Source: Caproicibacter sp046707225 | GTDB taxonomy: Bacteria; Bacillota; Clostridia; Oscillospirales; Acutalibacteraceae | Reading direction: 5' to 3' | Assembly: GCF_046707225.1 (NCBI RefSeq) | Contig: NZ_JBJKOP010000036.1 | Location: forward strand, 124,001-188,000 | Length of the DNA stretch: 64,000 nt | In this document: in pieces, positions 42,789 to 51,080 of the stretch | How positions within the stretch are numbered: the first letter of the stretch is position 1 | Layout of the letters: every line of letters starts with the position of its first letter | Made by a program: the position numbers and the translations under genes | Notes under the pieces: generated by a model | What the model was told of the DNA's origin: nothing | What the model saw: only the letters and a program-made list of their open reading frames with translations | The model's database searches: none

Positions 42789-44028
42789 TCTGGTTGAAAT
42801 CGCCAGGATCCGAAAATCCATGCGAAATCCTTTGTTCTGTGCGAGAATTCTTGGGAAAACGGAGTATGAACAGCTTGCCCTGCGGGGTTTTCCGGCTCAA
42901 AGTGTCGCCGCCAGCTTCTGCGCGAAAGAAGCGTTTTCCAAAGCGGTTGGGACGGGCCTGAGCGGATTTTGCCTGCGGGAAGCGGAGCTTCTTCGCGGAC
43001 CGAACGGCGGGCCGAAGCTTCAACTGTCGGGGAAGGCGGCTCATCTGGCTGAAAAAATGCGGTTCTCCGTCAGCGTGACACATACCGCTGAAACCGCCGC
43101 CGCCACGGTGGTCGGCTGGAATGAAAAATCAGAGATGAAAATTTCGGAAGAGCGGGACGTACCGGAGGGAAGAAAAATACTTCTGGATATGCTGAAGCCG
43201 CGCGAGCCGGAGAGCAATAAGGGCAGCTACGGGCGGCTTTTGTGCGTCTGCGGCAGCGAAGGAATGGCGGGCGCGGCGGCGATGAGCACACTGTCCGCGC
43301 TTCGGTGCGGCGCCGGAATTGTGGAGACAGCCCTGCCGCGTTCCATCTATCCGATTGTCGCTTCCCTTGCTCCGGAAGCGGTGTTTACGCTGCTTGACGC
43401 CTCGCCGGACGAAGGCTTGGCGGACCGGGACCTGGAATCACTGGATTCGGCATTGTCCCGGGCGAGCGCGTGCCTTGTCGGCTGCGGCCTTGGGAAAAGC
43501 CCTTTTGCGAGAAGAATGGTTTCAAGAGTTCTTCAGAAGGCGAATGTTCCGCTTGTCCTTGACGCAGACGGAATAAATATTGTGTCGGAGCATATAGATG
43601 AACTGAAAACAGCCCGCGCTCCGCTTGTGCTGACACCCCACCCCGGCGAAATGGCGCGTCTTCTGAGGACCACCCCGGAAGAGGTCCAGAAAAACCGGGA
43701 ACTGTTTGCCCGTTCGTTTGCACGGGAGTTTGGGGTTATTCTGGTTTTGAAAGGCTTTGAAACCCTGGTTGTTTCACCTCAGGGAAAGCTGTATCGGAAT
43801 ACAACCGGAAATCCTGGGATGGCCAAGGGCGGAAGCGGCGATGTGCTGGCGGGTATGATCGCGTCCTTTGCGGCGCAGGGGGTCGACCTGTTTGCTGCGG
43901 CTGCCGGCGCGGTGTATCTGCACGGCCTTGCCGGGGACCGCTGTGCGGGAAATTTGTCCCAATGCGCCATGCTGCCGACCGACCTGATCGGAAAGCTGCC
44001 GGAGCTGTTTTTGGAATTAGGGCGGTAG
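42769..44028 (+). CDS. Fusion of holo-ACP synthase (AcpS) and NAD(P)HX dehydratase (NnrD)
   Basis: One uninterrupted frame of 419 residues. Residues 1 to about 118 are AcpS, which moves 4'-phosphopantetheine to acyl carrier protein: IGTDLVEIARI and FCAKEAFSKAVGTG are its active-site motifs. After a short linker, residues about 140-419 are the ribokinase-like ADP/ATP-dependent NAD(P)HX dehydratase: YGRLLCVCGSEGMAGAA, DADGINI, LTPHPGEMARLL and NPGMAKGGSGDVLAGMI. The epimerase (NnrE) domain usually fused to NnrD is missing. Separate acpS and nnrD neighbours are common; here they are joined. An internal ATG lies at the linker but has no binding site. Confidence 0.88.
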   Translation: MLLIGTDLVEIARIRKSMRNPLFCARILGKTEYEQLALRGFPAQSVAASFCAKEAFSKAVGTGLSGFCLREAELLRGPNGGPKLQLSGKAAHLAEKMRFSVSVTHTAETAAATVVGWNEKSEMKISEERDVPEGRKILLDMLKPREPESNKGSYGRLLCVCGSEGMAGAAAMSTLSALRCGAGIVETALPRSIYPIVASLAPEAVFTLLDASPDEGLADRDLESLDSALSRASACLVGCGLGKSPFARRMVSRVLQKANVPLVLDADGINIVSEHIDELKTARAPLVLTPHPGEMARLLRTTPEEVQKNRELFARSFAREFGVILVLKGFETLVVSPQGKLYRNTTGNPGMAKGGSGDVLAGMIASFAAQGVDLFAAAAGAVYLHGLAGDRCAGNLSQCAMLPTDLIGKLPELFLELGR

Positions 44029-44049
44029 CTGCGTTCCGCCCGCTTTTTT
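44020..44049 (+). terminator. Terminator overlapping the AcpS-NnrD stop
   Basis: GGGCGG/CCGCCC stem followed by GC and six T, ending just before the lipoprotein binding site. Confidence 0.6.
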
Positions 44050-44056
44050 GGGGGGG

Positions 44057-44596
44057 ATGCCGGTGCGCCGGAATATGATAGCCGCAGCCGCCGCGCTGTG
44101 CCTGCTGCTGGGCGGCTGCGCAAAGTCCAGAATCGGTGTCGAGGATCTGGACTTTCAACTTGATTGTAAAGCAAACGTGCATTATTCGGGAGGCAGCGTC
44201 ACATGTTCTTTTCAGCGCTTTGGCCCGGAAAACGCGGCGTTGGAGATTCTTTCGGGCGGGCCGGAGGGACTTTGCTGGAACTGGAACGGCGACGGTTTTA
44301 CGGCAACGTTTCAGGGGCTTGCCGCGGGCGGCAAAGACTGCGTGCTTCCGCAGGATTCTTTCGCGGCCGTGATGGTACATATTCTTGACCAGGCGGAAAA
44401 GCCGGGCTCCCTGACTCCGACCCATGACAATGAGTTTTCCGGAAACGCGGGGTATGATTACACGCTGACGGCCGACCCCGAGACCGGAAAAATAAAGACG
44501 CTCAGCGTGCCGGAATGCAATGTTACGGTTGATTTTTACGATTACGCGGAAAAAACGATTGAAGTGGGTTTGAATCTTGACCCTGAACCAGATTAA
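44057..44596 (+). CDS. Small lipoprotein, unknown
   Basis: A 179-residue protein with a lipoprotein signal: MPVRRNMIAAAAALCLLLGGC, cut before Cys in the LLGGC lipobox. The mature part is acidic and beta-rich (DYTLTADPETGKIKTLSVPE). No family recognised. ATG 44057 sits right behind a run of seven G. A terminator follows. LspA for processing is encoded at 28.5 kb. Confidence 0.78.
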   Translation: MPVRRNMIAAAAALCLLLGGCAKSRIGVEDLDFQLDCKANVHYSGGSVTCSFQRFGPENAALEILSGGPEGLCWNWNGDGFTATFQGLAAGGKDCVLPQDSFAAVMVHILDQAEKPGSLTPTHDNEFSGNAGYDYTLTADPETGKIKTLSVPECNVTVDFYDYAEKTIEVGLNLDPEPD

Positions 44597-44615
44597 AAAA
44601 TTTTGTAAATTTTAG

Positions 44616-44650
44616 AAACCGTTGAGTTTTTCAACGGTTTTTTATTTTTA
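44616..44650 (+). terminator. Terminator after the lipoprotein gene
   Basis: AAACCGTTGA/TCAACGGTTT, 10-bp perfect stem, then a T-rich run. Confidence 0.8.
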
Positions 44651-44726
44651 GATTTCACCGGTGTAGAAACTTTAGCTTCCAGCATTGAGCAAAGTGACAA
44701 TTATTTTATTTCCGCTCAGAGCTGAT

Positions 44727-44861
44727 TTTGCCGAGTGTAACTGCTTTAGAAGTCGCAGGGCAAGCGATGCGATTGAAGACCTTTTTCGATACGTCTTGAG
44801 GCGTGTGCTGCTAATATGGTCCTTTTAAGGCTGTGCAAACCACGCGTTCAAAGCGTGGTTT
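44727..44861 (+). ncRNA. Candidate structured RNA upstream of mazF
   Basis: A long-range 10-bp helix GCTTTAGAAG (44743) with CTTTTAAGGC (44822), allowing two G-U pairs, encloses two hairpins: TCGCA/TGCGA (44753-44772) and AAGAC/GTCTT (44776-44797). An outer TTTGC/GCAAA pair (44727, 44835) could extend it, and its 3' arm overlaps a terminator stem AAACCACGC/GCGTGGTTT (44837-44861). The layout is like a multibranch RNA or riboswitch ending in a terminator. I cannot match it to a known class. Confidence 0.35.
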
Positions 44862-44870
44862 TGATTTTCA
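44837..44870 (+). terminator. Terminator before mazF
   Basis: AAACCACGC/GCGTGGTTT perfect 9-bp stem with 7-nt loop, followed by GATTTT. Confidence 0.6.
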
Positions 44871-45029
44871 ATTTGATCTGATGAGTACGGCGGCTGCTAC
44901 TGTCAACAAAGGTACTCCGTTAATATTATATAACAGGCTCCGCAGAACGAATAAATCTTTCAAAGAATGTCAATACTATTCGCGGAAATCCAAAATCTGC
45001 TATATCATTTATTTTCGGAGTGTGAAAAA

Positions 45030-45401
45030 ATGAATATTCGAAGAGGAGATATCTATTACGCCGATCTCAGTCCGGTGGTAGGGTCCGAACAGGGCGGAGT
45101 GCGGCCGGTACTGATTATACAAAACAATATCGGGAACAGGTTCAGCCCGACCGTGATTGCCGCCGCAATCACCAGTCAGCGCTCAAAGGCGAATCTGCCG
45201 ACGCACATCATGCTCAATGCCAGTACGACCGGACTTGCAAAGGATTCCATCGTGCTGCTTGAGCAGGTGCGGACAATTGATAAGCACAGACTGAAAGAAC
45301 GGATGGGACGTCTTGACAACAAGGCGATGTTAATGGTGGATCAGGCCTTGTCTATCAGCTTCGGCCTTAACGAACAGGAACCGGTGCGGCAGGCTACATA
45401 G
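45030..45401 (+). CDS. mazF: MazF/PemK-type endoribonuclease toxin
   Basis: A 123-residue protein of the NdoA/MazF family, which cuts mRNA at short sequence motifs. IRRGDIYYADLSPVVGSEQGGVRPVLIIQN is the typical start, with AAAITSQ and LLEQVRTIDKHRL later. I chose ATG 45030 behind CGGAGTG; the longer frame has no site. No MazE-type antitoxin is found upstream or downstream, so it is either an orphan toxin or its partner is elsewhere. Confidence 0.92.
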   Translation: MNIRRGDIYYADLSPVVGSEQGGVRPVLIIQNNIGNRFSPTVIAAAITSQRSKANLPTHIMLNASTTGLAKDSIVLLEQVRTIDKHRLKERMGRLDNKAMLMVDQALSISFGLNEQEPVRQAT

Positions 45402-45498
45402 ACCGCCTGATTTACGAAAGACAACGTCTGGCAACGTATAAAAGCTTGATTCTGCCGGATACTAAAAACACAATTTTTAAAAAGGAGTGTGTTTTTAG

Positions 45499-45681
45499 AT
45501 GATCTCTGAAAAAGAGCTTTCGGCAATTGAAGATCAGCTCGCTCATGAGCATGTCTTGATTACAAAGTACAACGCGTACTCACAGATGTGCTCCGACCAG
45601 GAGCTCAAGCAGAAATGCAGCTCAATTGCGCAGAAGCACCAGTGCCATTTCGACAAACTAATGGGATTTTTAAATTCTTAA
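45499..45681 (+). CDS. Small CotF-like/spore-associated protein
   Basis: A 60-residue helical protein, SEKELSAIEDQLAHEHVLITKYNAYSQMCSD..., resembling the first helix pair of the CotF/ferritin-like coat family. ATG behind AAAAGGAGTG. It is followed 18 bp later by a CotF protein and probably shares a sporulation promoter with it, though I cannot assign a sigma factor. Two cysteines. Confidence 0.78.
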   Translation: MISEKELSAIEDQLAHEHVLITKYNAYSQMCSDQELKQKCSSIAQKHQCHFDKLMGFLNS

Positions 45682-45699
45682 AAGGGAGGAACATTCAGG

Positions 45700-46011
45700 A
45701 TGAATTTCAATCAGAATCCGGGCCAAGTCAGCGGTACTCAGGTCAGCAGCCCCATGGGGGAAAGAGAACTCATGGATGATGCGCTTGCTTCTCAGAAATA
45801 TATGACGGACACCTACAACACTTACACGAATGAATGTGTTACGCAAAATGTCAGGGATGAATTTCTGAATATTCTTTCCGAAGAGCACCAGATTCAGTCC
45901 GACGTTTTCGACACCATGAAAAAGCGCGGCTGGTACAATGTTCCCGATGCCCAGCAGCAGAAAATTCAACAGGCAAAACAGAAATACCAGAGCCAGAGTT
46001 CTCAGGGCTGA
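45700..46011 (+). CDS. cotF: Spore coat protein, CotF family
   Basis: A 103-residue CotF-domain protein: ERELMDDALASQKYMTDTYNTYTNECVTQNVRDEF and EEHQIQSDVFDTMKKRGWY (split here at natural points) are typical, with glutamine-rich ends. ATG behind AAGGGAGGA. With the preceding small protein it forms a short coat-type operon, direct evidence that the organism sporulates or descends from sporulators. Confidence 0.88.
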   Translation: MNFNQNPGQVSGTQVSSPMGERELMDDALASQKYMTDTYNTYTNECVTQNVRDEFLNILSEEHQIQSDVFDTMKKRGWYNVPDAQQQKIQQAKQKYQSQSSQG

Positions 46012-46025
46012 TCTGGCTGAACCGG

Positions 46026-46066
46026 GGGGGACGGACAAATATGTCCGCCCTCTTCTTTTTTATTTT
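46026..46066 (+). terminator. Terminator after cotF
   Basis: GGGACGGACA/TGTCCGCCC-type stem around AATA, followed by a C/T-rich run. Confidence 0.7.
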
Positions 46067-46110
46067 TGCCTGCCGCGACCGGTGTTTTTGTACTTGCCGG
46101 AAAGAAAAAG

Positions 46111-46139
46111 TTGAATAAATGCTTTCGGAATGCTAAAAT
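46111..46139 (+). promoter_or_regulatory. Promoter of the recJ-relA operon
   Basis: TTGAAT, 17-bp spacer, TAAAAT. The predicted start of transcription (about 46146) coincides with the upstream ATG at 46148, which supports the TTG at 46166 as the real recJ start. Confidence 0.72.
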
Positions 46140-46165
46140 AATCAAATATGGGGCAGGTGTGGCGA

Positions 46166-48247
46166 TTGAGTGTGAAAAAATGGCGGATTCGTCGTTGCGA
46201 CGAGTCCGCCGCTTCCCAAATTGCAGAAGAAATGAAAATACCGCGTTCCGTCGCCGCGCTCTTGGAGGCGCGGGGTATGACGGATGAAATCCGGGAGCCT
46301 TCCGCGGCATCCTTTTCCGACCCTTTTTTTCTTTCGGATATGGAGAAGGCGGCGGAACGGATTACCCGCGCTTTGGACGGCTTTGAGAAGATCGCCGTTT
46401 ACGGCGATTACGACGCGGACGGCGTTACCGCCACGGCGATGCTGTACTCTTACCTGGAATCCTGCGGGGGAAATGTGATCTATTACATCCCGGAGCGGGA
46501 AGGAGAGGGCTACGGACTGAATATGGGGGCGGTCGATACGCTGCACGAGCAGGGAGTCGATCTGATTGTCACTGTGGACAACGGCATTTCCAGCGTGGAT
46601 GAAATCGCCTATGCGAACAGTCTCGGGATCGATACGGTTGTTACGGACCACCATCACCCGCGGGAGGTTTTACCTCCCGCCCGCGCGGTGGTGGATGCCT
46701 GCCGCGCGGACAGCGGCGCGCCTTACCGTGATTTTGCGGGAGTCGGCGTTGCGTTTAAATTGATTCAGGCCTTGGAGGGCCCGGAAGGCGATCTGGAATC
46801 GCTGCTTGAAAATTACGGCGATCTTGTTGCAATCGGGACCATCGGGGACATTGTTCCGCTGACGGGGGAGAACCGGTCGCTTGTCTCATCGGGGCTGAGT
46901 TACCTGCCCAGAACGGACCGCCCCGGCCTCAGGGCTTTGCTGGAGCAGACCGGTTTGGAAAACAAAGAGCTTTCCGCCGGGCAGGTGGCTTTTATTCTGG
47001 TTCCGCGCATTAACGCGGCGGGGCGGATGGAGTCTCCGGATCAGGCCGTTCGGCTTCTGATTTCGGAATCTCAGGAGGAAGCGGCATTCCTTGCCGGCAA
47101 GATCTGTGAAGACAACGATTATCGGCGCGACGTTGAAAACGAAATTCTGAAAAAAGTAGAGGAATGCTTCCGCCGGGAACCGGCGCTGCTTTACGACCGC
47201 GTTCTCGTGGTGGACGGGGAAGACTGGCACCACGGCGTGATCGGAATCGTAGCGGCAAGGATTGTGGACCGTTTCGGGAAACCGTGCATTGTTATTTCGC
47301 GTTCGAAAAACGAGGCGCGCGGCTCCGGAAGAAGCGTGGAAGGCTTTTCCCTGTTTGACGCCGTGTATTCCTGCCGCGATCTTCTGACAAGGTTCGGCGG
47401 CCACCCGATGGCTGCGGGGCTTTCCCTGCCGCCGGGTCAAATCGGCGAATTCCGCGCCCGCATCAACGCGTTCGCCGCAGGACTCGGGCAGCCGATGCCG
47501 GCGCCGGTACTCTCCATTGACTGCCTGTTGGCACCGAGGGAGCTGTCGCTGGAAATCACGCAGGCCATGCGGTATCTGGAACCGTTCGGAACCGGGAACC
47601 CGGAACCGGTATTCGGTCTGAAAGATGTGACAATCACCGATATTACACCGGTCGGCGGAGGCAAGCATCTGCGCGTCAGTGTCAGCAGGGACTCCTGCAC
47701 GGTTCGCTGCATGAGATTCCGAACGACTCTGGAGGAATTCAGCTATCGCTGCGGCGACAGGGTCGACCTGGCTGTTACGCTTCAGGAACGGGAATACGCG
47801 GGCAGAATTCTCTTGTCGATTGTCATCCGCGACATGAAGCTGTCGGGAATGGACATGGACGGAGTGATTCAGGGCCGGAACCTTTACGATCGGTTCCGCC
47901 GGGGCGAGCCGCTCTCTTCGGAGGAGGCCGCCCGGATGAAGCCGAAACGCGAGGAGTTTGCGAGCATTTATCGGGTGCTGAGGGGGAAAAACGGATATTC
48001 CGGTGCGCCGGAGCTATTGCTGCCCCGCATTCCCGGGCCGGCGCCGGGCATGGAAAAGCTGTTGACGGCGTTGGATGTTTTCGCGGAACGGGGATTAATT
48101 CGTCTGGAAAGAGACGCCGATACATACCGGGTTAAGCTGATCCCGCAGAACGGAAAAATCAATCTGACGGATTCTGAAATCATTCGTTCTCTGGAGCTAT
48201 TTGAAAAGGCAGGTGAGCAGAATGGCATGGCCGCTGAAGACCTTTGA
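46166..48247 (+). CDS. recJ: Single-stranded-DNA-specific exonuclease RecJ
   Basis: A 693-residue 5'-3' exonuclease for recombination and repair. The DHH domain has YGDYDADGVTATAML, VDNGISS and TDHHHP; the DHHA1 domain has ARGSGRSVEGFSLFDA and GGHPMAAGLSL; an OB domain and a C-terminal extension follow. TTG 46166 lies 6 bp after CAGGTG. The ATG at 46148 would be at the first base of the predicted transcript. It overlaps relA by 26 bp. Confidence 0.95.
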   Translation: MSVKKWRIRRCDESAASQIAEEMKIPRSVAALLEARGMTDEIREPSAASFSDPFFLSDMEKAAERITRALDGFEKIAVYGDYDADGVTATAMLYSYLESCGGNVIYYIPEREGEGYGLNMGAVDTLHEQGVDLIVTVDNGISSVDEIAYANSLGIDTVVTDHHHPREVLPPARAVVDACRADSGAPYRDFAGVGVAFKLIQALEGPEGDLESLLENYGDLVAIGTIGDIVPLTGENRSLVSSGLSYLPRTDRPGLRALLEQTGLENKELSAGQVAFILVPRINAAGRMESPDQAVRLLISESQEEAAFLAGKICEDNDYRRDVENEILKKVEECFRREPALLYDRVLVVDGEDWHHGVIGIVAARIVDRFGKPCIVISRSKNEARGSGRSVEGFSLFDAVYSCRDLLTRFGGHPMAAGLSLPPGQIGEFRARINAFAAGLGQPMPAPVLSIDCLLAPRELSLEITQAMRYLEPFGTGNPEPVFGLKDVTITDITPVGGGKHLRVSVSRDSCTVRCMRFRTTLEEFSYRCGDRVDLAVTLQEREYAGRILLSIVIRDMKLSGMDMDGVIQGRNLYDRFRRGEPLSSEEAARMKPKREEFASIYRVLRGKNGYSGAPELLLPRIPGPAPGMEKLLTALDVFAERGLIRLERDADTYRVKLIPQNGKINLTDSEIIRSLELFEKAGEQNGMAAEDL

Positions 48248-50402
48248 CGATTTGTTGTCTCTGATTCGTGCGAGCGAGCGCGAGTATAATCTGGATGTCA
48301 TAACCCGTGCGTATTGGCTGGCGGAAAGTTCGCACAGGGACCAGAAGCGTCTTTCCGGATCACCGTATATTTCCCACCCGGTCGCGGTGGCCTGTATTCT
48401 GGTTGAACTGGGCATGGATTCGGAATCCGTTGCGGCGGGACTGCTTCACGATGTTGTGGAAGACACTCCCATCAGTCTGGATCAGATCAAGAAGGATTTC
48501 GGAGCGGAAATTGCCGGGCTGACGGACGGCGTGACAAAGCTGGGCCGCATTCCGTATTCCTCCCGCGAGGTACAGCAGGCCGAAAATCTGCGCAAGATGC
48601 TGATTGCGATGAGCGAGGATATCCGCGTCATCATCGTAAAGCTTGCGGACCGGCTGCACAATATGAGAACCATTGAGTTTATGCCGCCGCAGAAACAGCG
48701 GGACAAGGCTCTCGAAAATATGGAGGTCTACGCCCCGATTGCGCACCGTCTTGGAATCCGGGCAATGAAGGAAGAACTGGAAGACCTTTCGCTGCGGATT
48801 CTGGATCCGATGGCTTATCAGGAAATTGAAAGCGGATTGGAACTGCGCTCCGGCGAGCGGACTAAATTTATAGAATCGACAAAGAAAAAGATTTTCGAGC
48901 GCGTATCCACTATCATTCCGAATGTGTATCTGGAAGGCCGTGTAAAAAGCATCAACGGCATTTACCGCAAAATGTTTGTCCAGGGAAAAACCATGGACGA
49001 AATCTATGACATTTACGCGGTTCGGGTCATTGTCGACACGGTTAACGACTGCTATAACGTACTTGGCGTTATTCACGATATGTTCCGCCCGATTCCGAAC
49101 CGGTTTAAGGATTACATTTCAACTCCGAAACCGAACATGTACCAGTCCCTGCACACGACCGTCATCGGCTCGGAAGGAATTCCGTTTGAAGTGCAGATCC
49201 GCACCTGGGAAATGCACCATACTGCGGAATACGGGATTGCGGCGCACTGGAAATATAAGCTGGGGCTCTCCGCCAAAGGGCAGGATCAGTTTGAGAAGCG
49301 CCTTTCGTGGATCCGCCAGATGCTGGACAACGAAAAGGACAGCGAAGACGCGACCGATCTGGTGCGGATGATCAAATCCGACCTGGTTCCGGAGGAAGTG
49401 TTTGTCTTCACGCCGCGCGGCGACGTGATTAGCCTTCCGGCCGGCGCAACCGTCATTGATTTTGCCTATGCGATTCACAGCGCCGTCGGAAACCGCATGA
49501 CGGGTGCCAAAGTCGACAAGAGGATCGTTCCGATTGATTACCGGGTAAAAACGGGTGAAATCATCGAGGTCCTGACCAGCAAGGAAGCGCACGGGCCGAG
49601 CCGAGACTGGCTGAAGATCGTTCAGACCAGCGAGGCGCGCAATAAAATCCGCACATGGTTCAAGCATGAAAGACGGGATGAAAATATTGCGGAAGGTAAA
49701 TCAGAGCTGGACCGGGAACTGAGACGGAACAATATTGTTCTGTCCGAGGAAGAGCTTGCAAATGTTCTGGAAAAGATCGGTCCCCGGCACAACTGTCATT
49801 CAGTGGAGGATGTTTATGCCGCCATCGGTTACGGGGGGGTGCAGATCTGGAAGATCCTTCCGAAACTGAGGGAGACCTCCCAGAAAGAACGGCAGGCTTC
49901 CGTGCCGGCCGCTCCTGCTGCCGAAAAGCCCCAAAGGCCCGTCAGCCATGCGAACGCGGGCATTATTGTGGAGGGAATGGACAACTGCCTGATTAAGATT
50001 TCCCGTTGCTGCAATCCTCTGCCGGGCGACGAAATCATCGGTTTCATCACGAGGGGCTTCGGCGTTTCTGTACACAAGCGAAGCTGTTCCAATGTTCCGA
50101 AAGACCTGACCGAGGCGGCGGAACCGGAACGGTGGGTTCGTGTCCACTGGGCGGGCGAGGTGAAGGAAGAATTCAAATCCACCCTTGAAATAACGGCGGA
50201 GGACCGCTCCGGGCTGCTGGTTGATATTACGCAGCAGCTGTTCAATATGCACCTTTTCATCCATTCGCTGAATTCCCGCGAATTAAAAGACGGCAAGGCC
50301 GTCATTTCCGCGACCATTACCATCAACGGGCTGGATCAGCTGAGGAATATCATCGACCGCCTTTCCAAAATAAAAGGAGTCTTAACCGTACGCCGTCCGT
50401 AG
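48222..50402 (+). CDS. relA: Bifunctional (p)ppGpp synthetase/hydrolase Rel
   Basis: A 726-residue long RSH protein. The hydrolase HD motif is intact (LLHDVVEDTPIS), and the synthetase shows GRVKSINGIYRK, YDIYAVRVIVD and NMYQSLHTTVIG. TGS (VFTPRGDVISLPAGATVIDFAY; core FTPRGDVI), a cysteine-rich region (ISRCCNPLPGDEI) and a C-terminal ACT domain follow. It makes and degrades the alarmone in the stringent response. ATG 48222 behind CAGGTGAG. Confidence 0.96.
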   Translation: MAWPLKTFDDLLSLIRASEREYNLDVITRAYWLAESSHRDQKRLSGSPYISHPVAVACILVELGMDSESVAAGLLHDVVEDTPISLDQIKKDFGAEIAGLTDGVTKLGRIPYSSREVQQAENLRKMLIAMSEDIRVIIVKLADRLHNMRTIEFMPPQKQRDKALENMEVYAPIAHRLGIRAMKEELEDLSLRILDPMAYQEIESGLELRSGERTKFIESTKKKIFERVSTIIPNVYLEGRVKSINGIYRKMFVQGKTMDEIYDIYAVRVIVDTVNDCYNVLGVIHDMFRPIPNRFKDYISTPKPNMYQSLHTTVIGSEGIPFEVQIRTWEMHHTAEYGIAAHWKYKLGLSAKGQDQFEKRLSWIRQMLDNEKDSEDATDLVRMIKSDLVPEEVFVFTPRGDVISLPAGATVIDFAYAIHSAVGNRMTGAKVDKRIVPIDYRVKTGEIIEVLTSKEAHGPSRDWLKIVQTSEARNKIRTWFKHERRDENIAEGKSELDRELRRNNIVLSEEELANVLEKIGPRHNCHSVEDVYAAIGYGGVQIWKILPKLRETSQKERQASVPAAPAAEKPQRPVSHANAGIIVEGMDNCLIKISRCCNPLPGDEIIGFITRGFGVSVHKRSCSNVPKDLTEAAEPERWVRVHWAGEVKEEFKSTLEITAEDRSGLLVDITQQLFNMHLFIHSLNSRELKDGKAVISATITINGLDQLRNIIDRLSKIKGVLTVRRP

Positions 50403-50432
50403 CCGGACCGTTTTCCCGCAAGGAGGAATACA

Positions 50433-51080
50433 ATGAAAGTAACCAGAATTACCGGTGGGCCTCTTCCGACAAACTGCTATTTGCTCACGGACGACCGAAC
50501 GGGACTGACCGCCGTGATCGACCCCGGATTTGAAAGCGAAGACCTGACCGAAAGCGTTCTTGCGGCAGGACAGGACAAAGTGCAGGCCATTTTGTTGACG
50601 CATGCACACTTTGACCACATCACCGGTGTTGCAAAGGTAAAGAAATTAACCGGAGCAAAGGTGTATCTGCATTCGGATGAACTCATGTTTGTTTCCGATC
50701 CTTCGCTGAACGCATCGGGAATTTTTTACGGTGCGCAGGTTCAGCAGTTCCGCGTCGATGATCCGATGGGCGATGGGGACGAGATTGAACTTGGGAAACT
50801 GAAAATCCGAGTGATTCACACGCCCGGCCACACCGCGGGCGGGTGCTGCTTCCTTGTGGAAGACGCTCTTTTTACAGGCGATACACTGTTGAAGCTGAGC
50901 TGCGGCAGGACGGATTTTCCGACCGGCAGCTACCATCAGATGATGGATTCTCTCTACAAGCTTGCCAAATTGCCGGGGGATTTTCATGTTTACCCCGGCC
51001 ACGGTCCGGAAAGTACGCTGGAATATGAACGGAAAAACAATTCTTTTCTGGGGATGGATGCGCATGACCCTTTGTATTGA
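50433..51080 (+). CDS. MBL-fold hydrolase (glyoxalase II-like)
   Basis: A 215-residue metallo-beta-lactamase-fold protein. The metal motif THAHFDH (HxHxDH), HTPGHTAGGCCF, FTGDTLLKLSCGRTDFP and YPGHGPEST are complete. Thiolester hydrolysis is the usual activity of this subgroup. ATG behind AAGGAGG. Its 3' end overlaps hemZ by 17 bp; relA, this gene and hemZ form one run, an order common in clostridia. Confidence 0.92.
   Translation: MKVTRITGGPLPTNCYLLTDDRTGLTAVIDPGFESEDLTESVLAAGQDKVQAILLTHAHFDHITGVAKVKKLTGAKVYLHSDELMFVSDPSLNASGIFYGAQVQQFRVDDPMGDGDEIELGKLKIRVIHTPGHTAGGCCFLVEDALFTGDTLLKLSCGRTDFPTGSYHQMMDSLYKLAKLPGDFHVYPGHGPESTLEYERKNNSFLGMDAHDPLY

Larger units (their letters stand above)
44597..45029 (+). 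other. Non-coding stretch between lipoprotein gene and mazF
   Basis: About 430 bp without a credible gene. It contains the lipoprotein terminator, a foldable segment with its own terminator (44727-44870) and about 160 AT-rich bp before mazF, where TATATAAC-type boxes give several possible promoters. I find no antitoxin reading frame there. Confidence 0.6.

Noticed and set aside
44833..45033. Frame of 66 codons directly before mazF as a candidate antitoxin
   Set aside because: It starts inside a terminator hairpin, lacks a binding site and shows no MazE-like or ribbon-helix-helix features.
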